Positions 59,108-64,000 of a stretch of 64,000 nucleotides of DNA are shown here, piece by piece. Source of the stretch: Sphingobium sp. 66-54 (GTDB taxonomy: Bacteria > Pseudomonadota > Alphaproteobacteria > Sphingomonadales > Sphingomonadaceae). The translations under genes were made by a program, and so were the position numbers. The stretch spans positions 1 through 64,000 of the forward strand of contig MKWI01000031.1 of NCBI GenBank assembly GCA_001899715.1, given 5' to 3'. The notes beneath the pieces were generated by a model. That model made no database searches and had not been told where the DNA came from. It saw only the letters and a list, made by a program, of their open reading frames with translations. Numbering within the stretch: the first letter of the stretch is position 1; each line of letters starts with the position of its first letter.

Positions 59108-59677
59108 CTAATCCGCAAGCCGCAGCGCCACCTCGCTCATGAACCGCGCGTCCTCGCCCCGCGCCAGCCACTCCGCCTCGGCCGAGAGCGCGCCGAGCAT
59201 CGCGGCCAGCGCGTCCATTTCGCTCTTGGCGTAATTGCCGAGCACGTAGCCGGTGACGCGGTCCTTGTGGCCGGGATGGCCGATGCCGATGCGCACGCGG
59301 CGGAAATCCGGACCGATGTGCGCGTCCGTCGAGCGCAGGCCGTTGTGGCCGGCGGTGCCGCCGCCGCGCTTCACCTTCACCCGCATCGGGGCAAGGTCCA
59401 GCTCGTCGTGGAACACGGTCACGGCCTCGGGTGTCAGCTTGTAGAAATCGAGTGCGGCGCGGATCGCGCGGCCGCTGTGGTTCATGAAGGTGAGGGGCTT
59501 GAGCAGCAGGATCTTGTCAGGGCCGATGCGGCCTTCGCTGGTCAAGCCCTGGAAATGCTTCTTCCACGGCGAGAAGCCATGGTCCTCGGCGATGACGTCC
59601 AGCGCCATGAAGCCGACATTGTGGCGGTGGAGCGCATATTGCGGCTCGGGATTGCCGAGGCCAACCCATAGCTGCAC
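59108..59677 (-). CDS. pth: peptidyl-tRNA hydrolase
   Basis: 189 residues. LWVGLGNPEPQYALHRHNVG carries the conserved Asn and catalytic His, HDELDLAPMRVKVKRGGGTA the catalytic Asp, and AGHNGLRSTDAHIG a tRNA-binding Asn. It recycles dropped-off peptidyl-tRNA. It is 27 bp downstream of rplY, the usual rplY-pth pair. Confidence 0.97.
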   Translation of the reverse strand: MQLWVGLGNPEPQYALHRHNVGFMALDVIAEDHGFSPWKKHFQGLTSEGRIGPDKILLLKPLTFMNHSGRAIRAALDFYKLTPEAVTVFHDELDLAPMRVKVKRGGGTAGHNGLRSTDAHIGPDFRRVRIGIGHPGHKDRVTGYVLGNYAKSEMDALAAMLGALSAEAEWLARGEDARFMSEVALRLAD

Positions 59678-59704
59678 GATGCGCTCCTACCTGCGCGAGG
59701 CGGA

Positions 59705-60328
59705 TTACTCCTCCGTCTCGCCCTCTTCTTCCTTGGTCGTGTCGCCTTCGCTCGACTTGAGCGCGGACGGTGCCACGATGGTGGCGATGGTGAAATCGCG
59801 ATCCGTGATGGTCGGCTCGGCGCCCTTGGGCAGCGTCACATGGCTGATATGCACGGCCTCGCCCACGTCGAAACCGGTCATGTCGATGACGATCTCGTCC
59901 GGGATGCTGGCCGCGTCGCAAATCAGTTCCAGCTCGTGCCGCACGACGTTCAGCACGCCGCCGCGCTTCAGGCCGGGCGAGGCTTCCTCGTTGGTGAAGC
60001 GCGCGGGCACGTTGACCGTCACCTTGGCGTGGGCGGAGACGCGCAGGAAATCCGCATGCAGCGGGCGCTCGGTAACGGGATGGAACGCCACGTCCTTGGG
60101 GAGCGTGCGGACCTTCTTGCCGGCCACTTCGACGGTGACGACGGAGTTGAAAAAGATGCCGGTGCCGAGCAGCTTGGCGAGGCTCTTTTCCTCGACATGG
60201 ATCGTCTGCGGCTCTTCATTGTTGCCATAAATGACGGCGGGAACGCGGCCCTCGCGGCGGAGAGCGCGGGAGGCTCCCTTGCCTGCCCGATCGCGTGCCT
60301 CGGCCGACAGCGTAAGCGTGTCGCTCAT
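59705..60328 (-). CDS. rplY: 50S ribosomal protein L25, CTC type
   Basis: 207 residues. An N-terminal L25 domain ([40 protein letters not shown]) that binds 5S rRNA, then the C-terminal TL5/CTC beta domain ([21 protein letters not shown]) and a Glu-rich tail ([13 protein letters not shown]). The long form is common in alphaproteobacteria. The ATG at 60328 is the family start; the ORF extension upstream is unrelated. Confidence 0.96.
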   Translation of the reverse strand: MSDTLTLSAEARDRAGKGASRALRREGRVPAVIYGNNEEPQTIHVEEKSLAKLLGTGIFFNSVVTVEVAGKKVRTLPKDVAFHPVTERPLHADFLRVSAHAKVTVNVPARFTNEEASPGLKRGGVLNVVRHELELICDAASIPDEIVIDMTGFDVGEAVHISHVTLPKGAEPTITDRDFTIATIVAPSALKSSEGDTTKEEEGETEE

Positions 60329-60474
60329 ATGCGTGTCTCCAGGAAGCAGATTGTCAATCGTTCCGCCACGCCTCCAGGGATGACCATAGCGGAAGATGGG
60401 CGCGCTTAGCGGGAAAAGGGCGCCAATGCAAGGGCGGGCGCGGCGGCGCGACGCGTGCCCCTTCCTTCCTCCGA

Positions 60475-61407
60475 CTATTGCACGCGCTCCACGCGCCATC
60501 CGAGGGTGGCGAGCCGCGCCTGCACGCTCTGCGCGCCGACCAGATGCCCCGCGCCCACGGCGATGAAGGGCACACCCGGCCGTGTGCGCAACCGCTGGTC
60601 GATGAGCGTGCTCCAGCGCCGGTTGCGCGCGTCGACAAGGATTTCCCGCAGCATCGGCGTGCGGGCGAGTGGTGCAAGGAACTGGCGTTCGAGAGTGCCG
60701 AGATCGCCGCTTGCCCAGGCATCGTGCAGGATGCGGTAGAGACGCGGGGCATCGCCCGCTTCACGCACGGCCTGGGTGAGCAGCAGCCGCTGGTCGGACT
60801 CAGACAGGGCGTCGAACAGGCCGAGCTGGCCATCGACGGTCTCCAGCCCTTCGATGGGCTTGCCGGCGGCGGCGAACATGTGGCTGAACACAGCCTCGCC
60901 GGCATTGTCCGCGGAGAGCGACAGGCCGGATGAAGCGGCGGCGTTGACAAGCAGCGCGGCCGCCCAGCTCTCATAGCCGCCAAGATTTCGCAGCGTGGCC
61001 GGGTGGCGCCGCTCCAGATCGGCAAACAGCCCGGCATCCGCGTCATTGTCCAGGCGCGTGCCGATGTCCGGCAGGCCGGGCGTGCGGCCGAGGCGCTCGA
61101 AGGTGGAGCGGGATCGCCGCTCGCCTTCGAGTCCCGTGACTTCGAGGAGCAGCGCGTCGCTGTGCGCGACAGCTCGGGCAATGGCGGGCGAGAGCCAGCG
61201 TTCTCCCTGCGGTACGGCGTGGATGGTGCCGAACAGATAGGCTTCCTTGTCGCCCTGGGAGATATGCCACAGCGCTGGCCGTGCGGTTATTTCCGCGTCG
61301 GCTGCGCGGTGGCCGATCCACCAGCCGAGCGCCGCCATGGCGGCGAGTAGCACCAGCACCGGCAGAATGAAGCGGGGCTGCCAGGCGAGGCGCGGGCTGG
61401 GGGGCAT
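60475..61407 (-). CDS. TraB/GumN family protein, copy 1
   Basis: 310 residues. An N-terminal membrane anchor ([20 protein letters not shown]) precedes the TraB/GumN domain: [47 protein letters not shown] and [20 protein letters not shown]. The GTIH and GAGH blocks hold likely metal ligands of a protease-like active site (TIKI family). It starts 2 bp from the paralogue upstream on the same strand. Confidence 0.9.
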   Translation of the reverse strand: MPPSPRLAWQPRFILPVLVLLAAMAALGWWIGHRAADAEITARPALWHISQGDKEAYLFGTIHAVPQGERWLSPAIARAVAHSDALLLEVTGLEGERRSRSTFERLGRTPGLPDIGTRLDNDADAGLFADLERRHPATLRNLGGYESWAAALLVNAAASSGLSLSADNAGEAVFSHMFAAAGKPIEGLETVDGQLGLFDALSESDQRLLLTQAVREAGDAPRLYRILHDAWASGDLGTLERQFLAPLARTPMLREILVDARNRRWSTLIDQRLRTRPGVPFIAVGAGHLVGAQSVQARLATLGWRVERVQ

Positions 61408-61409
61408 GC

Positions 61410-62357
61410 TCAGTCTCCGGCGACCCGCGCCGTCTCGACGCCGCGCGCGCGGAGCATGGCCTGGACGCTGTCCTCTCCGGCCAGATGCCCGGCACCGATC
61501 GCGATGAACACGGTGCCGGGCGCGGCAAGGCGTTGCTTGATCCAGTCGGCCCAGCGGGCATTGCGATCGGTCAGCAGCAGCTTGCGCAGGCCCGGATTGT
61601 CGTTGACGGAGTCGTTCATCAGCACCGCCAGCCGGTCGGGGTCGCCCGCTCCCCAGGCCGCGATCATCTGCCCGATGGTGGTCGGAAGGGCAGGCAATTC
61701 GTCAATCGTCTGGCTGAGCAACGCCAGTTGCAGATCGTGCGGCATGGCGGCGAAAAAACCCATCTGCTCCGCCGTCGTCTCCAGCCCGACCAGAGTCTTG
61801 CCTGCTGCCACCGCCTCCGCGCGGATTGCACGATCGACGCCGCTATCGGGGCTGTAACCCAGCTTCTGGAGCGGCAGGGTGGTGAGCGCCATTGCCGCCA
61901 GCCATGGCTTCACATGGTCGAACAGCACCGCCGGAGCGCCGTTATCTGCCAGCGCGGCGAGGAATTTCCCTCCCTGGTCGCCGGGAAGCTGGCTCGACAG
62001 CGGCGGCGCATCCGGCTGCATCGCCGCGCCCAGCATCCCGGCCTGCGCGTCGGGTTCATCGTTGTCGATGACCTCCAGAACGACATCTTGCGCGGAGTCG
62101 AACGCGCGGCGCACCGGCCCGTCGAACCAGAGGATCTCGCGGCGCAGCAGATGGATGGTGCCAAAGAGATATATGGTCGTATCTTCATCCTTGAGCACCC
62201 ACAACGCGGGATCGGCATGGACGAACCCGGCAACCGGCGGCGCGGCTTGCTCGACCGGCGGGTTGATGATGGTATCTGCGGCGGGCGCGGCAAGCGCGGG
62301 CGCCAGCGGTGCAAGCGCCATCAGGGCGCCCAGGAGCAGGGATTTGCAGCGTTTCAT
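61410..62357 (-). CDS. TraB/GumN family protein, copy 2
   Basis: 315 residues. A cleavable signal peptide (KRCKSLLLGALMALAPLAPA) replaces the membrane anchor of copy 1. The same domain follows: YLFGTIHLLRREILWF, VVLEVIDNDEP, KTLVGLETTAEQMGFFAAM and FIAIGAGHLAGEDSVQAML. The two genes are a diverged tandem duplication, probably one operon. The ATG at 62357 starts the signal peptide; the longer frame upstream is antisense to glyQ. Confidence 0.9.
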   Translation of the reverse strand: MKRCKSLLLGALMALAPLAPALAAPAADTIINPPVEQAAPPVAGFVHADPALWVLKDEDTTIYLFGTIHLLRREILWFDGPVRRAFDSAQDVVLEVIDNDEPDAQAGMLGAAMQPDAPPLSSQLPGDQGGKFLAALADNGAPAVLFDHVKPWLAAMALTTLPLQKLGYSPDSGVDRAIRAEAVAAGKTLVGLETTAEQMGFFAAMPHDLQLALLSQTIDELPALPTTIGQMIAAWGAGDPDRLAVLMNDSVNDNPGLRKLLLTDRNARWADWIKQRLAAPGTVFIAIGAGHLAGEDSVQAMLRARGVETARVAGD

Positions 62358-62525
62358 CTCTTTCCCGTCCTCGTCTGCACGGCGTCCGCCTGCATCGCGG
62401 AGTTGGTCGCGGAGCGCAAGTCCTACCCGGCCGCGCCTTGACCGCGCATCCCCCATGCGCCAAAGCGCGCCCGTCCGCCGCGCCCGAAACCGACGGACCG
62501 AACGATCCGATTGGAATGGCTGGGC

Positions 62526-63419
62526 ATGCAGGATACCGCATCGACACCGCTGAGCTTTCAGCAACTGATCCTGAGACTGCATGATTATTGGGCCGCGCAG
62601 GGCTGCGTGATCCTCCAGCCGTTCGACATGCGCGTGGGCGCGGGCACGTTCCACCCGGCGACGACGCTGCGCAGCCTCGGGCCGGACCCGTGGAACTGCG
62701 CCTATGTCCAGCCCTCGCGCCGGCCGACCGACGGTCGCTATGGCGAAAACCCCAACCGGCTCCAGCATTATTACCAGTATCAGGTCATCATGAAGCCGAG
62801 CCCGCCGGATTTGCAGGAACTGTATCTCGGCAGCCTCGCCGCTATCGGTATCGACCCGCTGCTCCACGATATCCGCTTTGTCGAGGATGATTGGGAGAGC
62901 CCGACGCTCGGCGCGTGGGGCTTGGGCTGGGAGGTCTGGTGTGACGGGATGGAAGTCACCCAATTCACCTATTTCCAGCAGATGGGCGGGTTCGATTGCA
63001 AGCCCGTCACGGGCGAGCTGACCTACGGGCTTGAGCGTCTCGCCATGTATATTCAGGGCAAGGACAGCGTTTACGATCTCGTTTTCAACGACGCCGTGGG
63101 GGATCGCCCGGCCGTGACCTATGGCGACGTGTTCCTGGAAAATGAGCGCGAGCTTTCCAAATGGAATTTCGAGGTCGCCGATACCGACAAGCTGTTCCGC
63201 TGGTTCAAGGATGCGGAGGCAGAGTGCCAGGCGAGCATTGCCGCCGGCGTACCGCTCGCCGCTTATGAGCAGGCGATCGAGGCAAGCCATATCTTCAATC
63301 TCCTTCAGGCACGTGGCGTCATCAGCGTGCAGGAGCGGGCGAGCTACATGGGCCGCGTGCGCGATCTGGCCAAGGGAAGCTGTGAGGCATGGATGGCGCA
63401 TAATGGGTGGGCGCAATGA
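62526..63419 (+). CDS. glyQ: glycyl-tRNA synthetase alpha subunit
   Basis: 297 residues, class II synthetase catalytic subunit of the alpha2beta2 type. [40 protein letters not shown] (motif 2 region), [19 protein letters not shown] and [16 protein letters not shown] (motif 3) are intact. The ATG at 62526 (MQDTAST) was preferred over a TTG 15 nt upstream. It overlaps glyS by 4 bp. Confidence 0.97.
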   Translation: MQDTASTPLSFQQLILRLHDYWAAQGCVILQPFDMRVGAGTFHPATTLRSLGPDPWNCAYVQPSRRPTDGRYGENPNRLQHYYQYQVIMKPSPPDLQELYLGSLAAIGIDPLLHDIRFVEDDWESPTLGAWGLGWEVWCDGMEVTQFTYFQQMGGFDCKPVTGELTYGLERLAMYIQGKDSVYDLVFNDAVGDRPAVTYGDVFLENERELSKWNFEVADTDKLFRWFKDAEAECQASIAAGVPLAAYEQAIEASHIFNLLQARGVISVQERASYMGRVRDLAKGSCEAWMAHNGWAQ

Positions 63420-64000
63420 GCGCGGATTTTCTCCTTGAACTGCGCTGCGAGGAAATCCCGGCGCGCATGCAGGCCAGGGCCAGCGAGGATCTGGCGCGGC
63501 TGTTCACCGAGAAACTGGCGGAAGCGGGCCTCAAGGCCGCGTGGCTGACCAGCTACGTGACGCCCCGTCGTCTCGCGCTGATCGCGCACGATCTGCCGTT
63601 GGCAACGCAGGCGGTGAGCGAGGAATATAAGGGCCCGCGCATCTCCGCGCCGCCGCAGGCACTGGAGGGTTTCCTGCGCAAGACCGGCCTCACGCAAGAC
63701 CAGCTTGAGGATCGCGACGGCGTGTGGTTCGCGACGGTCGAGAAAACCGGTCGCGCGACTGCCGATGTGCTGGCAGAGGTGATCCCCGCCATCATTCGCG
63801 CCTTCCCATGGCCCAAGTCGATGCGCTGGGGGTCGGTCAGCCTTTCGCCTGAGAGCTTGCGCTGGGTGCGGCCGTTGCAAGGCATCGTAGCGCTGCTCGG
63901 CGACGATGTGGTGCCGATCGCCATCGAGGGGGCCGAGGCGGGGCGGACTACGCTCGGCCATCGCTTCCATGCGAGCGGCCTGGTGTCGATCGAGCGCGCG
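63416..64000 (+). CDS. glyS: glycyl-tRNA synthetase beta subunit, 5' part
   Basis: About 195 residues visible, running off the window with no stop: [20 protein letters not shown] is the GlyS start, followed by [14 protein letters not shown] and [11 protein letters not shown], typical of the beta subunit, which binds tRNA. The ATG at 63416 overlaps the glyQ TGA. Confidence 0.96.
   Translation, partial: MSADFLLELRCEEIPARMQARASEDLARLFTEKLAEAGLKAAWLTSYVTPRRLALIAHDLPLATQAVSEEYKGPRISAPPQALEGFLRKTGLTQDQLEDRDGVWFATVEKTGRATADVLAEVIPAIIRAFPWPKSMRWGSVSLSPESLRWVRPLQGIVALLGDDVVPIAIEGAEAGRTTLGHRFHASGLVSIERA

Overview
The window reads as a high-GC alphaproteobacterial chromosome, most probably a sphingomonad (Sphingomonadales). 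The evidence is a tandem double Hfq protein, the dusB-ntrB-ntrC-ntrY-ntrX cluster, a fused IspD-IspF enzyme, a FYDLN-acid (TIGR02300) protein, a CP4-like class II AroA and a PEP-CTERM protein with a WAMM-type tail. The assignment rests on gene content alone.

Layout. 1-1,700 is accessory: a broken IS110-type transposase at the edge, an XRE/S24-type repressor lacking both autocleavage residues, and two orphan tRNA 3' ends (tRNA-Lys on the minus strand, tRNA-Ser on the plus strand) that look like attachment-site scars. 1,900-17,800 is core: PEP-CTERM protein, gyrA, a TPR protein, an Lrp/AsnC regulator, a degenerate histidine kinase, tRNA(CAT), a divergent pirin/LysR pair, tRNA-Pro, a small lipoprotein, ettA, a GGCT-like protein, carbonic anhydrase, lipA and a COQ10/RatA-like protein. 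17,900-29,200 holds pncC-ispDF, then dusB-ntrBC-ntrYX, tandem hfq and hflX. 29,270-36,900 holds a DUF4112 protein, an orphan solute-binding lipoprotein, tRNA-Leu, ihfB, rpsA, cmk, a small secreted protein, aroA and the TIGR02300 gene, followed by tRNA-Ala.

37,590-45,930 is an 8.3 kb integrated element at the 3' end of tRNA-Lys(CTT). It carries a tyrosine recombinase next to the right end, an AlpA-like DNA-binding protein, a DUF3987 replication-type protein, an iteron-like repeat cluster, a lone membrane-anchored cargo gene on the opposite strand, and a six-gene operon of small unknown proteins. No capsid, portal or conjugation gene is visible, so it resembles a small phage satellite or mobilizable island. 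This is the most novel part of the window.

46,000-64,000 is core again: rodA-mrdA-mreD-mreC-mreB (cell elongation), divergent mutL, a nucleotidyltransferase-like gene, a MaoC dehydratase, ychF, phoX with an upstream three-repeat Pho-box-like array, rlpA, pth-rplY, two tandem TraB/GumN genes, and glyQ-glyS running off the right edge.

Starts were chosen by ribosome-binding site, signal peptide and overlap with neighbours. Family assignments come from recognising motifs by eye. No database search was run.
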